Positions 23,039-32,568 of a DNA stretch of 62,150 nt are shown in pieces. The first letter of the stretch is position 1, and each line of letters begins with the position of its first letter. Source of the DNA: Roseicella sp. DB1501 (GTDB lineage: Bacteria; Pseudomonadota; Alphaproteobacteria; Acetobacterales; Acetobacteraceae). Made by a program: the position numbers and the translations under genes. The notes under the pieces were generated by a model that was not told the DNA's origin, searched no databases, and saw only the letters and a list, made by a program, of their open reading frames with translations. The stretch lies in assembly GCF_013112485.1 (NCBI RefSeq), contig NZ_JABFHG010000021.1:1-62150 (forward strand), in the 5' to 3' direction.

Positions 23039-25456
23039 TCAAGCGGCCGCCTCGCGCAGGCGGCGGCGGAACTCGGGGATGAGGACGCTGGGGTCGTCCG
23101 TGCCGCGCTCGGCGCGGATCGCCCGCAGCAGACGCACGGTGGCGGCGCGGCCGGACAGCACCGCCACGTGCTCGGCCATCGCCTCGGGCAGCTCGACCCG
23201 GCAGACCACCGAACCGCCATCGCGCTTGATGAGCACCGAGCGCGGGCCGGCCAGCATGTCCTCGGACACGGCGCGAAACTCGCCCGGCGTGCAGTTGAGG
23301 CCGCCGTCGTAGGCGCCCCCGCCGCAGTAGGCGGCGCGGTCGGCGTCGGCGTTGCGGAACAGCAGCTTGGTCCGGCAGTTGGAGACCAGCGTGGCGCCGA
23401 CGGGATGGCGCAGCACGTGCTCGGGTTGCTGCGTCGCCATCACCAGCGCGCCGTTGCCCTTGCGCAGCGTCAGCGCGAAATCCTCGAAGGCGCGGGCGAA
23501 ACGCTCGTCGGGCAGGTAGGCCCAGAACTCGTCGGCGGCCAGAACGAAGCGCCGCCCGTCGATTACCGAACGGATGCGGTGCAGCAGGTAGGCCGCCGCC
23601 GGTCCGCGCACCGCCTCGTCGGCGAGCAGCGCCGAGGTGTCCACCCCGACCAGGCCGGCATCGGGGTCGAACAGGTCCGCCTCGCCGTCGAAAGCCCAGC
23701 CGAGGTCGCCGCCCCGGCCCCAGCGCTCCAGCCGCTTGCCGGCGCTGCCCGCGCCCTCGCCCACCAGCCAGGCGCAGAGCCCGGCGAGGGAGCGGAGCCG
23801 CGGCGGCATGCGCAGCTGGAAGGCGATCCCCTTGGCCAGCCGCTTCAGCTCCACCGCGTCCGGCGGCGGGCCGCCATCGCCGCGGATCAGGCCGACCGCG
23901 AAGCGCAGCAGCCAGGTCCGCGCGTCGGGCGTGTCGGCGAGCGCGCGAAGCGGCGCCATGCCGCTGTCCTCGCCGGAGCGCAGCGTCAGGTAGCGCCCGC
24001 CGAGGGCGCGGACGAGGATCTCGTTGGCGTTGTCCTTGTCGAACAGCACCACCGTGCCGCCCGCCTCTGCCATCGCCCGCTCCAGCCCGGCGACGAGCAG
24101 GCCGAGGAACACCGTCTTGCCCGAGCCGGTCGGCCCGAAGATCGCGGTGTGGCCGACGTCGTCCACGTGCAGCGAGAAGTCGTAGGGCGTGCCGGCCGGG
24201 GTCAGCAGCCGCAGCAGCGGCGTGCCCCAGACCCCACCCGTGGCGTCGCCGCGCGGGTAGCCGTCGAGCGAGGAGAAGCCGACGAAGTTGCGCGACGAGA
24301 TGTCGCCCGGCCGGGTGCGCCAGCGCGCGTTGCCCGGGAGCTGCGCCCAGTAGGCCGCCTCGGTGCCGCGGTCCTCCAGCGCCACGTTGGCGCCGGCGTT
24401 GGTCAGCGCCGCCCGCACCTCGCCGGCGCGGCGGTCGAGCTCGTCCAGGGAGTCGCAGTGCAGCGCCACCGAGACGTGGTGCGAGCCCATGGTGGCGAGG
24501 TTGGAGGCGACGTCGTCCATGGCGACGTGCAGCGCCTCGATCTGCGAGAGCGCGCGGTCGCCCGCGTTCTGCATCTGGATCTGCTGGCGCGATAGGCGCC
24601 CGGTCGCCCCGGCGCGGCTGTGGAAGCGGAAGGAATTGGTCAGCACCAGCCGGCACTCCGCCGCGAGCAGCTCGTTCAGCATCCCCGGGCGCGTCCGGTC
24701 GGGATACTCCTTGAAGCCCAGCAGGCAGCCGAAGGAGGGCTGGCCCGGCGCGCGCACCTCGAAGCCGCGCCGGCCGCAGATGACGCGGTCGGTGTAGATC
24801 GCGCCGCCGAGGGAGCCGTCGGTCAGCGGCACCGGGAGGAAGCGCGCGGTGAGGAACAGCCGCAGCGCCTCGGCGATCTCGGAGAACACCACGCCGCCGC
24901 GCTCGCGCAGGCCGAGCCGCACCGGGCGGTAGGCGGCATAGGCCTTGGCGAGGATCAGCATCGTGTCCTCGAGCGCGCGCAGCAGGTCCTCGCCGGCCTC
25001 GGCCGCCTCCGGCTGCCGCCCCAGGCGGGCGCGGAGCAGCTTCCAGCTGCTCGCGGCCGGCGCGCGGGGGTGGACGACGAGGGTGACGAACCACTCGTTG
25101 GCGCGCTCCCGTCCGGCGAGGACGTGGCGGCGGTACTCGGCCTCCAGTTCGGCGGCGAAGGCGCTGCGGTGCGGCGCCGGCGGGAAGGGGGGCACGCCGT
25201 CGTGGCGCACCATGGTCTCCACCACGGTCAGCCGGTCGTCGGCGATGTTGCGCAGCACCGCGTTGCGGAAGCGGTGCCGCCCATTGCGCGCGGCGTGGTC
25301 CTCCAGCTCGAAGGGCGCGCCGTCGAGTTTGAAGATACCGAGCACCGAGCCGTCGGTCTTGAGCACGGCGGTGTCGGTGACGTGCCCGACATAGGGCGCA
25401 TAGTCGTCGGCCGCGCGCTCGGACCAGCCGGGGTCGGAGAGGAAGGCCCTAGCCAC
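23039..25456 (-). CDS. virB4: VirB4 secretion ATPase
   Basis: 805-aa CagE/TrbE/VirB4 ATPase with Walker A GPTGSGKTVFL near residue 447, Walker B FVLAADEFWAYL and MATQQPEHVL. The N-terminal domain carries YAPYVGHVTDTAVLKTDGSV. Full length for the family. It powers pilin extraction and substrate transport. It overlaps virB3 by 8 bases. Confidence 0.95.
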   Translation of the reverse strand: MARAFLSDPGWSERAADDYAPYVGHVTDTAVLKTDGSVLGIFKLDGAPFELEDHAARNGRHRFRNAVLRNIADDRLTVVETMVRHDGVPPFPPAPHRSAFAAELEAEYRRHVLAGRERANEWFVTLVVHPRAPAASSWKLLRARLGRQPEAAEAGEDLLRALEDTMLILAKAYAAYRPVRLGLRERGGVVFSEIAEALRLFLTARFLPVPLTDGSLGGAIYTDRVICGRRGFEVRAPGQPSFGCLLGFKEYPDRTRPGMLNELLAAECRLVLTNSFRFHSRAGATGRLSRQQIQMQNAGDRALSQIEALHVAMDDVASNLATMGSHHVSVALHCDSLDELDRRAGEVRAALTNAGANVALEDRGTEAAYWAQLPGNARWRTRPGDISSRNFVGFSSLDGYPRGDATGGVWGTPLLRLLTPAGTPYDFSLHVDDVGHTAIFGPTGSGKTVFLGLLVAGLERAMAEAGGTVVLFDKDNANEILVRALGGRYLTLRSGEDSGMAPLRALADTPDARTWLLRFAVGLIRGDGGPPPDAVELKRLAKGIAFQLRMPPRLRSLAGLCAWLVGEGAGSAGKRLERWGRGGDLGWAFDGEADLFDPDAGLVGVDTSALLADEAVRGPAAAYLLHRIRSVIDGRRFVLAADEFWAYLPDERFARAFEDFALTLRKGNGALVMATQQPEHVLRHPVGATLVSNCRTKLLFRNADADRAAYCGGGAYDGGLNCTPGEFRAVSEDMLAGPRSVLIKRDGGSVVCRVELPEAMAEHVAVLSGRAATVRLLRAIRAERGTDDPSVLIPEFRRRLREAAA

Positions 25457-25793
25457 GCGCCATCCCGCGGCGGCCGCGCCGCGCCTCCCGCACCGGCAGC
25501 GGCGCGACCGAGGCGCCGCCCCAGTCCGCCGCGTCGAAGGCGCGCGCCGAGGTGTCGAGCCAGAGGAAGGCGATCCGCACCGCGTTGTAGTCGCGCGCCA
25601 CCAGGAAGCGGCTCGCCACCCAGAGCGGGGCGACGATCGCCACCGCCCAGGCGACGCCCTTGAGCCCGTGCACGGCGACCTGGATCTCGGCGCCGCCGAG
25701 CCCGAGGGTGAGGGCCAGCGGCAGCGGCAGGCCCCAGAGCAGGGCCGGCCGCGTCGCGGCGACGTGCAGCGGGTCCTCCGCCAGGGGCTCCAC
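25449..25793 (-). CDS. virB3: VirB3 T4SS protein
   Basis: 114-aa protein with PLHVAATRPALLWGLPL, the conserved N-terminal VirB3 signature (xxPLxxGxTRPxxxxG), two hydrophobic stretches and the family-typical DYNAVRIAFLWL segment. The GTG at 25793 is preferred because earlier in-frame codons run into the virB2 stop region. Slight uncertainty remains in the start. Confidence 0.85.
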   Translation of the reverse strand: MEPLAEDPLHVAATRPALLWGLPLPLALTLGLGGAEIQVAVHGLKGVAWAVAIVAPLWVASRFLVARDYNAVRIAFLWLDTSARAFDAADWGGASVAPLPVREARRGRRGMARG

Positions 25794-25804
25794 GGCGCCG
25801 CCCG

Positions 25805-26110
25805 TCAGAACCCGAAGAAGCCGGCGATGGAATCGGCGTTGGCGAGGATCAGGCCGCCGGCGACCACCGAGGCGATCACGCCCGCGGAGAAGCGCATGAC
25901 GAAGAGCATGATGGCGACGGCGATGATGCCGATCATCACCAGGCCACGGGCGATGTTCTGCATGAACCACTGCACGATCTGCGTCACGACGCCCGAGCCG
26001 GCGCCGCCGCCGACGGCCTGGGCGTGTGCGAGGTCGGGCAGCAGCAGGATGAAAAGAGCAGCGCCGAGGGCGAGGGCTGTCGCATGCTTGGCCGAGGGAA
26101 GGCGCGTCAT
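25805..26110 (-). CDS. virB2: VirB2 major pilin
   Basis: 101-aa pilin precursor: long signal peptide cleaved near AHAQA, then two hydrophobic helices (VMIGIIAVAIMLFVMRF and VIASVVAGGLILANADSIAGFF), exactly the VirB2/TrbC layout. The start overlaps the virB1 stop (ATGA). Confidence 0.92.
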   Translation of the reverse strand: MTRLPSAKHATALALGAALFILLLPDLAHAQAVGGGAGSGVVTQIVQWFMQNIARGLVMIGIIAVAIMLFVMRFSAGVIASVVAGGLILANADSIAGFFGF

Positions 26111-26811
26111 TCTGACCTCAGGAGTGCAGGAGGTTCGGAGGGGAGGAGGGGCGTGGCCGCGCCGGCGGCCCCTTCCTCCGCCGGCGCGGGTGTCGGGGTG
26201 GCGGCGGGCGGGGCCGGCCGGCGCACGTAGGTCGCGCGCGCCCACACGTCCCACTCGGGCGGTGCGTCGGGGTCATCGTCCGGCGCAGGGGTGAGCGCGC
26301 GGGCGGAACCGGCCGCCTCGCCGCGCAGGCGGATCGCCGGCACCACCGCCTCGGCCGCATCCTGCACGCGGGCGACGTAGCCGTTGGCGAAGCCGCGCGC
26401 GGGATCGCCGGTGTTGTAGCGGGAAAAGGCGACCCGGAGCGCCCGCTGCGGGTCCGCCTCGCCGCGCGCCGCCGCGGCGTAGCCTTCGCGGAGGAGGCGG
26501 GCGCCGGCCCGCAGGTTGGTGCAGGCATCAAATGCGTCCACGACGGACAGGCCGAGGGCCCGGAGGTTGCCGGAATTCACCTGCATCAGCCCGAGATCCA
26601 CGGAACGGCCTTCGGCGATGAGCGCGGCGGCGAGCGCCACCGCCTCCTCGCGGGTGGCAGGGCGCCGGCGCCCGCCGCCCTCGCCGTTCACGTTGACCGC
26701 CAGCGTGTCGAAGCCGCTCTCGGCCCGCATCACCGCGGCGAGCGTCTCGAAAGCCACGCCCGGTGCGCAGGCGGCGGCGAGCTGCGCCGCGGCGGCGAGT
26801 TCGAGGATCAT
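26107..26811 (-). CDS. virB1: VirB1 lytic transglycosylase
   Basis: 234-aa SLT-type transglycosylase with catalytic Glu in VMRAESGFD, the VDLGLMQVNSGNL motif and AFSRYNTGD with the conserved YNTG. A Pro-rich C-terminal tail follows. No clear signal peptide is seen beyond the hydrophobic N-terminal helix. It opens the peptidoglycan for the secretion channel and is the first recognisable virB gene of the operon. Confidence 0.9.
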   Translation of the reverse strand: MILELAAAAQLAAACAPGVAFETLAAVMRAESGFDTLAVNVNGEGGGRRRPATREEAVALAAALIAEGRSVDLGLMQVNSGNLRALGLSVVDAFDACTNLRAGARLLREGYAAAARGEADPQRALRVAFSRYNTGDPARGFANGYVARVQDAAEAVVPAIRLRGEAAGSARALTPAPDDDPDAPPEWDVWARATYVRRPAPPAATPTPAPAEEGAAGAATPLLPSEPPALLRSE

Positions 26812-26844
26812 GCGGCGCCCCTCGCGCGGAGGCGCCGCGGGCGG

Positions 26845-27234
26845 TCAGTCGGCCGGGTGGGGGTGGTCCACGGGAGTGCCCGCCTCGGTCCCGGCGCCGT
26901 CAGGCCCGTCGGCGCCGGGCACGCCGCCATCCCTGGGCAGGACGCCGCGGAACTTGCGCAGCTCGGGGCAGCCCTGCGGGTAGACGGTGATCGGGGCGTG
27001 GTAGTTGAAGGTGCCCGGCAGCTTGAACAGCTTGTCGAGGCTGCGGAAGGTGCGGTCCTCCTTGTCGCGCCAGGTGCGCAGGATGCGGTAGCCGCGCGCC
27101 CAGCTGGGGCGGACGTAGATCGCGTATTCGAGCTCCGGGCCGTCGCTTCGCGCGACGACGAGCCAGCCCAGGATCTTGCCGCCTTCGCGGATCCCTTCCC
27201 GCAGATCGGCTTCCTGCAGTCCCTTGCCGCCCAA
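26845..27234 (-). CDS. Conserved small protein upstream of virB1, function unknown
   Basis: About 129 aa, with a well-ordered core LGWLVVARSDGPELEYAIYV, SWARGYRILRTW and DRTFRSLDKLFKL, which looks conserved and not random. No start codon stands out. TTG at 27234, behind GGGGCGGAAA, is my best guess, and the frame stays open further upstream. It lies 33 bases before virB1 on the same strand, so it probably leads the T4SS operon. A regulatory role is possible. Confidence 0.5.
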   Translation of the reverse strand: MGGKGLQEADLREGIREGGKILGWLVVARSDGPELEYAIYVRPSWARGYRILRTWRDKEDRTFRSLDKLFKLPGTFNYHAPITVYPQGCPELRKFRGVLPRDGGVPGADGPDGAGTEAGTPVDHPHPAD

Positions 27235-27916
27235 TTCGTTTCCGCCCCATGCGCGCGAATGACCGGCCGCGCGGATGGGAAGTCGGCGGACGCGAACAAT
27301 GCGCGTGCGGACAAGCCGCCGAGCCGGCAACGGCCCCTGCTGGCCCGGGCGACGCACGGCACCCCGATCCCCGACTCCGACCACACGGTGGGTCGGGGCG
27401 AAGGGGAGGCGATTTGCCAGTGAGTCGCAAGCGCGCAGGCGCACGTCGTGAAAAATCCGGAACAGTGGCGCATCCGGGGCACGCTTGCCGCGGCCACCAT
27501 TGCGGGCGCGGCGATCGCCCCATTCCGGCACAAGACGAGAGGGAAAACTATCTGTCGCAACGATGTTCCCTCCCCTTCCAGGACGGAAGGCTATCGCTTC
27601 GCGACAACCAAAATCAACACGGGTCGGCGTGAGATAGCGGCTTATCTCACTTCACTCGCGCGTGAGGATGTTGGTCTGCGCATAGTATGAGGCGAGGCGA
27701 GTGAAGTGAGACTTCTCAGCATCAAGAGAGATAGTGCTTCATCCCTCTTGACTCCCCCCGCAGTGTCCGGCGCAAGCTGTGCCTTGCCGAGCGGGAACAC
27801 GCGGCGAAGATGCCGCGCCCCGCCCAGGATTGAAAGGGAGGTACGGCAGGGAGCGCGAGGCCGATTCGCGTGGCAGCAGAAGATTGGCAGCCGCTGTGCC
27901 GACGGTGCCCGGAAGG
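27235..27916. other. Left part of the replication origin region
   Basis: No convincing gene. It holds a less GC-rich patch, an 8-bp inverted repeat GTGAGATA/TATCTCAC (27629-27650), and a perfect 15-bp inverted repeat TCTCACTTCACTCGC (27645-27659) with GCGAGTGAAGTGAGA (27697-27711). The two share TCTCAC, so alternative hairpins can form. It sits between the start of the T4SS operon and the iterons, and may include the operon promoter or an origin structure. Confidence 0.45.
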
Positions 27917-28246
27917 GTGTGGACTCTGGCGACCGCGATAAGGGACCGGAGCGGGTGAGGCTGGCCAGGGGTGTGGACTCTGCCGACCAGGTTATCTGCT
28001 GAGGCCCGCCGATCGGGCCCGACATGCCCCCGATTCGAGCACTGGAGGCCTCCGAAGGCACCGTTCGCGGGGCGCTCTTGCCCACACGGTCGCGCGTGGA
28101 CTCTGCCGGCCAGGGTGTGGACTCTGCCGACCGACACCGACGGCGCGTCAACGACTTAGGCTGGTTATCCCGTGGACTCTGCCGGCCAAGCAAATAGTAG
28201 AGAATCCAAATATCTCCAAATAGCTCTCGGTCGGCAAAGTCCACAT
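27917..28246. repeat. oriV: Iteron array (oriV): six copies of an 18-bp repeat
   Basis: Consensus GTGTGGACTCTGCCGACC. Direct copies at 27917-27934, 27971-27988, 28094-28111, 28115-28132 and 28170-28187, and one inverted, more diverged copy at 28229-28246 (minus strand), nearest the rep gene. A less GC-rich stretch (CAAATAGTAGAGAATCC and on) lies between the last direct copy and the inverted one, as expected for the unwinding region. Layout matches iteron-regulated theta origins, with the inverted copy as likely autoregulatory operator. Confidence 0.85.
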
Positions 28247-28261
28247 CGACACACCGGCCGC

Positions 28262-28279
28262 ATGCAGGGCAGCCTGCAT
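28262..28279. promoter_or_regulatory. Inverted repeat just upstream of repA
   Basis: ATGCAGG-GCAG-CCTGCAT, perfect 7-bp arms, ending 23 bases before the rep start codon. Either an operator or a leader hairpin controlling initiator synthesis. Confidence 0.4.
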
Positions 28280-28302
28280 CAGGTTCGGTCGGGAAGGACG
28301 CG

Positions 28303-29235
28303 ATGGGGACGGTGCACGACCTGCTGGAGGCGAAGGGCAAGCAGGCCGCGCGCGAGCTGGTCGAGGGCCGGCGCGGACCCCGGGTCGTCGAAGCGGCGTC
28401 GAACTGGGCGGCCGACGAGGACATCGGCACCGGCTACATGTACTCCGGCTGGTGCCAGACCGCCCTGCCGCACAAGCGCCCCGCCGACAACGCCGCGATC
28501 TGGAAGCTCGAGACGGACAGCATGACGCTGCTGGTCGAGCCCGGCGTCCGGGTGGCGCCGGGTGGCGACCCGGCGCACGTCGGCGTGCCCTTCGGCGCCA
28601 TCGCGCGGCTGATCCTGATCTACCTGCAGTCCGAGGCGCTGCGCACCGGCAGCCGCGACATCGAGCTCGGGGGCAGCCTGCGGGCCTTCCTCGGGCGGCT
28701 GGAACTCCCGGTCGGCGGCAAGACGACGAAGCTCGTGCGCGAGCAGGCCGAGCGCATCAGCCGGTGCCGCCTGACCTTCCACGCCAAGCGGCAGGGCAGC
28801 AGCCTGCTGGTGAACCAGAACATCGTGGACGTCGCGATGTTCGTCGACGAGCCGGGAGAGGCCGGGCAGGGCACGCTGTTCGTCGAAACCGCCCGGCTGA
28901 GCGAGACCTTCTTCCAGCAGCTCAAGAAGCACGCCGTCCCGCTCGACGAGGCCGCCATCCGGCACATCCGCAACTCGTCGATGGCGCTCGATGTGTACTG
29001 TTGGCTCGCCTACCGGCTGCACTCGCTCTCCGCGCCGAAGTCCATCACCTGGGCGGCGCTGGCCGGGCAGTTCGGCGCCGGCATCAAGCTACGCAAGCAC
29101 TTCAAGCCGGCGTTCCTGGAGAACCTCGCCCTGGCCCAGGCGGTGTACCGCGACGCCAAGGTAGAGGTGACTGAGACGGGGTTGCTGCTGCATCCGTCAC
29201 TACCGCCAGTGCGCAAGCTGTTGAAGCAGGGATAG
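28303..29235 (+). CDS. repA: RepA-type plasmid replication initiator
   Basis: 310-aa protein of the plasmid RepA_C family (pTAR/Acetobacter-type initiators). Recognisable segments are GYMYSGWCQTALPHKRPAD, WKLETDSMTLLVEPG, IARLILIYLQSEALRTGSR, IRNSSMALDVYCWLAYRLH and SAPKSITWAALAGQFG, which together form winged-helix DNA-binding domains. ATG follows GGAAGGA at ideal spacing. It lies directly after the iterons, which it should bind to start replication and control copy number. Confidence 0.88.
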   Translation: MGTVHDLLEAKGKQAARELVEGRRGPRVVEAASNWAADEDIGTGYMYSGWCQTALPHKRPADNAAIWKLETDSMTLLVEPGVRVAPGGDPAHVGVPFGAIARLILIYLQSEALRTGSRDIELGGSLRAFLGRLELPVGGKTTKLVREQAERISRCRLTFHAKRQGSSLLVNQNIVDVAMFVDEPGEAGQGTLFVETARLSETFFQQLKKHAVPLDEAAIRHIRNSSMALDVYCWLAYRLHSLSAPKSITWAALAGQFGAGIKLRKHFKPAFLENLALAQAVYRDAKVEVTETGLLLHPSLPPVRKLLKQG

Positions 29236-29401
29236 GTCGGGAAAGCAGGCCCTGCCAGCAGCTATGTTGGGAATCAAAGTGAGAGCCGCTGGATTAAGCC
29301 ATCCTACCACAGGTTGCCCCTGTGGCTCTGGCGTTGCCCGCCACGCCCATTCGGCTATTGGTTGAATAGGTGAGCCAAGTGGCGTGTGGGACGGGGGCCG
29401 T
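29236..29401. terminator. Hairpin between repA and the defence locus
   Basis: CCACAGG-TTGCC-CCTGTGG, perfect 7-bp stem at 29307-29325. No long T-run follows, so it is an imperfect terminator candidate for repA. The bases after it are less GC-rich and probably hold the promoter of the drm genes, though no clear -35/-10 pair is seen. Confidence 0.4.
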
Positions 29402-32400
29402 GTGAGCGAGACGTCGGTGCAATCGGGCGACTTCGTACGGCTGCGCGGCCGCCGATGGCTCGTCGAGGGGGAGCGTGACCTCGGAGGCGGCCTCTCGGCG
29501 CTGCACGTCGCCTGCGTGGACGACGACGCCCAGGGCGAGACCGCCGAGGTGGTGTGGTCGGCCGAGCTCGATGCTGAGCGCCTCAGCGACGAGGGCTGGG
29601 AGGCGCTGGCCCGGAGCGGCACGGATGACCCGGCGGTGTTCGCCGCCTATCTCCGGACGATCCGCTGGGGCACGGCGACCGCCGCCGACCGTGACCTCTT
29701 CCAGGCGCCCTTCCGCGCCGGCATCCGCCTTGACGCCTACCAGCTGCTGCCGCTGCGCAAGGCGCTACGCCTGCCACGCGTGAACCTCCTGATCGCGGAC
29801 GACGTCGGTGCAGGCAAGACCGTCGAGGCCGGCCTCGTGCTCCGCGAGATGCTGCTGCGCCGCCGAGTGGATTTCGCGGTGGTCGCAGCGCCGGCGGGCA
29901 TGGTGCGGCAGTGGCAGGATGAGCTGGAGGCGAAGTTCGGCCTTACTTTCACGGTGGTTGACCGCGATCACCTCGCCGAGCTGCGGCGCGAGCGCGGCTT
30001 CGGCGTGAACCCCTGGGCAGCAGGCTCCTTCTTCGTCGTCTCCCACTCGTTGCTCGCCGACGACACCTACGCCGGGGGCTTGCGCGACGCGCTGCGCGGC
30101 TTCCGCCCGAATGCGATGCTCATCCTCGACGAGGCTCACCACGCCGCCCCGGCCAGCGGCGCGCGGTATGCGGTGGATAGCCAGTTCACCAAGGCGGTGC
30201 GCGACCTCGCCGGGCGGTTCGAGCACCGCCTGTTCCTCTCCGCCACGCCGCACAACGGGCACAGCAACTCCTTCTCCAGCCTGCTCGAGATCCTCGACCC
30301 GCAGCGCTTCACGCGCGGCGTGCCCGTGCGCCCGCGCGAGCTGGACGCGGTGATGGTCCGCCGGCTGAAGTCCGACCTGCGCCACTTCGGGGAGCGCTTC
30401 CCCAAACGGAACGTGGTGCCCATCGTCTTGGACGGCCTGCCCGAGGATGCGCCCGACCTGCGGCTGCCCCGCATGCTCGCCGCCTACGGCGAGGGCCTGC
30501 GCCGGCGCGCCGAGGCGCTCCCGCCGCGCGAGGCTGGGTTGGCGCGGCTCGCCTTCGTCGGCCTCCAGCAGCGGCTCCTCTCCTCGCCCCAGGCCTTCGC
30601 CGAGACGCTGAAGGTCCACATCGCGGGCCTCGATCGCTGCGGCGCCTCCGCCACCGTCGCCGCCTCCTTCGCCCAGGGCGCGCCCGAGGGGGCGGACGAG
30701 GAGCCGGAGGAGGAGGAGCGGAGCCTCGTCGCCCTGGAGCGTGAGGAGAGGGTGCGTGCCGAGGCCGCCGCCGCCTTCGCCGCGCCCGCTGCCGACCGTG
30801 CCGCCGCGCAGGCGATGCTTGACCTCGCGCTGGAGGCCGCGCGCCGCCCCGACGCGCGCGTGCGCTGGCTCGCCGGTTGGGTGCGCGACCACATGGCGCC
30901 GGGCGGCGCATGGAACACCCGCCGCCTCGTCATCTTCACCGAGTACGAGGCGACACGCCGCTGGCTCGAGCGCCGCCTATTGGAGGCACTGGACGACCTC
31001 GCCCCGGATGGGCGCATCGCGGCCTTCACCGGCGCCACGCCCCTCGACCGCCGCGAGGAGCTGAAGCGGCGCTTCAACACCGACCCAGCCTCCGACCCGC
31101 TGCGCATCCTCCTCTGCACCGATGCGGCGCGGGAGGGCATCAACCTCCAGTCTCGCTGCCACGACCTCATCCACTTCGACCTGCCATGGAACCCGGCGCG
31201 GCTGGAGCAGCGCAACGGCCGAATCGACCGCAAGCTCCAGCCCTCGCCAGAGGTGTGGTGCCGCTACTTCGTCTATGCCCAACGCGAGGAGGACATCGTC
31301 CTCAAGGCCTTGGTCGAGAAGACCGAGCGCATCCGCGAGCAGCTCGGCTCCGCCGGCCAGGTGATCGCGGCCCGCGTCACCGACCGCCTCGCGCGCGAGG
31401 GCATCGTTGCCGCCGCTCGGCAGGCGCGCGAGGTGGAGGCCGAGGGCGACGATCCCTCCGTGCGCCGCGCCCAGGAGGAGCTGGACGACGAGACGGAGCG
31501 GCGCCGGGCCCGCCAGGCACGCGAGCTCGATGACCTGCGCAGGCATCTGGAGCAGTCGCGCGAGCGCGTCGGCGTCGAACCCGAGGAGCTGCGCTCCGTC
31601 GTCGCCACGGCGCTCGCGCGGGCGGGCGCGCCGCTCGGGGCACCGGCCGGGGAGGTGGGTGGCACGCTGCTCTTCCGCCTCGACCCCTCCCACCCGGCCT
31701 TCGCCACGGCGGGCTGGCCGGAGGCGCTCGACACGCTGCGGGTCCGTCGCCGCGGCCGCGGCGACCGCTCGCTGAAGGAGTGGCGCGCCGCGGCGCCGCT
31801 TCGGGCCCTGTCCTTCCGGCCCGCCGTGACGGCGGAAGGCGCCGACGCCGAGGGCGTGGTGCAGCTGCACCTGGAGCACCGCCTCGTCCGGCGCCTGCTC
31901 GGCCGCTTCCTCTCGCAGGGCTTCCAGTCTGGCCTGTCGCGCGCCTGTGTCGTGCTCGGCCCCGGCGCGCAGCCGCGCGTCGTGCTGATCGGGCGGCTCG
32001 CCCTCTACGGGCCGGGTGCGGCGCGGCTGCACGAGGAGATAGTGACCGTCACCGCCCCCTGGACCGAGGCCGGGCGCGGGACCGCGTCGCTGAAGCCATT
32101 CGGCGCGCGGGGTGAGGAGACGACGATGACGCAGGTGGAAGCGGCGCTGCGCGCCCCCCGCCGCCCGCCGCCCGAAGCCGTCGAGCGCGTCCGCGCCTGG
32201 GCCGCGAAGGACGCCGCGGACCTCGAGCCCGAGCTCCGCCGCCGCGCCGCCGAGGCGCGCGAGGCCGCCGCGAAGGCCCTCGCCGAGCGCGGCGAGCGGG
32301 AGGCCGCCGACCTCCGCGCCCTCATCGCCGCCCAGCGTGCCCGTGTGGCGGAGGCCGAGGCCGCGCCGGAGGACGCGCAGCTTGACCTCTTCGGCGCGGA

Positions 32401-32566
32401 GGAGGCGGCGCAGCGGCGCCGCGACCGCCTGCACTGGCGCCGCAAGCTCGCCGACCTCGACGTGCAGCTAGAGGCGGAGCCGGCGCGCCTGCGCGAGAGC
32501 TACCGCGTCCGCGCCGACCGCGTGGAGGTGGTGGGCCTCCTCTACCTCTGGCCCGGGAGCAACTAA
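29402..32566 (+). CDS. drmD: DISARM DrmD, SNF2-type helicase/ATPase
   Basis: 1054-aa SF2 Swi2/Snf2 protein. Walker A DDVGAGKTVEAG at residues 134-145, DEAH box LILDEAHHA at 243-246, LFLSATPHNGH (motif III) and the C-terminal helicase block FTGATP, CTDAAREGINLQ and PWNPARLEQRNGRIDR. A long charged coiled region closes the protein. DrmD is the signature first gene of class 1 DISARM, where it works with the methylase DrmMI and the DrmAB complex to block incoming phage DNA. GTG at 29402 is preferred, though GTG 29384 is in frame. It ends 2 bases before drmMI. Confidence 0.87.
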   Translation: MSETSVQSGDFVRLRGRRWLVEGERDLGGGLSALHVACVDDDAQGETAEVVWSAELDAERLSDEGWEALARSGTDDPAVFAAYLRTIRWGTATAADRDLFQAPFRAGIRLDAYQLLPLRKALRLPRVNLLIADDVGAGKTVEAGLVLREMLLRRRVDFAVVAAPAGMVRQWQDELEAKFGLTFTVVDRDHLAELRRERGFGVNPWAAGSFFVVSHSLLADDTYAGGLRDALRGFRPNAMLILDEAHHAAPASGARYAVDSQFTKAVRDLAGRFEHRLFLSATPHNGHSNSFSSLLEILDPQRFTRGVPVRPRELDAVMVRRLKSDLRHFGERFPKRNVVPIVLDGLPEDAPDLRLPRMLAAYGEGLRRRAEALPPREAGLARLAFVGLQQRLLSSPQAFAETLKVHIAGLDRCGASATVAASFAQGAPEGADEEPEEEERSLVALEREERVRAEAAAAFAAPAADRAAAQAMLDLALEAARRPDARVRWLAGWVRDHMAPGGAWNTRRLVIFTEYEATRRWLERRLLEALDDLAPDGRIAAFTGATPLDRREELKRRFNTDPASDPLRILLCTDAAREGINLQSRCHDLIHFDLPWNPARLEQRNGRIDRKLQPSPEVWCRYFVYAQREEDIVLKALVEKTERIREQLGSAGQVIAARVTDRLAREGIVAAARQAREVEAEGDDPSVRRAQEELDDETERRRARQARELDDLRRHLEQSRERVGVEPEELRSVVATALARAGAPLGAPAGEVGGTLLFRLDPSHPAFATAGWPEALDTLRVRRRGRGDRSLKEWRAAAPLRALSFRPAVTAEGADAEGVVQLHLEHRLVRRLLGRFLSQGFQSGLSRACVVLGPGAQPRVVLIGRLALYGPGAARLHEEIVTVTAPWTEAGRGTASLKPFGARGEETTMTQVEAALRAPRRPPPEAVERVRAWAAKDAADLEPELRRRAAEAREAAAKALAERGEREAADLRALIAAQRARVAEAEAAPEDAQLDLFGAEEAAQRRRDRLHWRRKLADLDVQLEAEPARLRESYRVRADRVEVVGLLYLWPGSN

Positions 32567-32568
32567 GC

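Noticed and set aside
23168-24595. Open frame opposite virB4
   Set aside because: VirB4 is clear on the other strand, and the frame has no motifs.
27448-27690. Possible 80-aa gene in the origin region
   Set aside because: Starts at GTG without a good ribosome binding site, runs through the inverted repeats and matches nothing recognisable.
27917-28246. Repeats considered as CRISPR array
   Set aside because: 18-bp repeats with irregular distances (4 to over 100 bases), one inverted, directly before a replication initiator. They are iterons.
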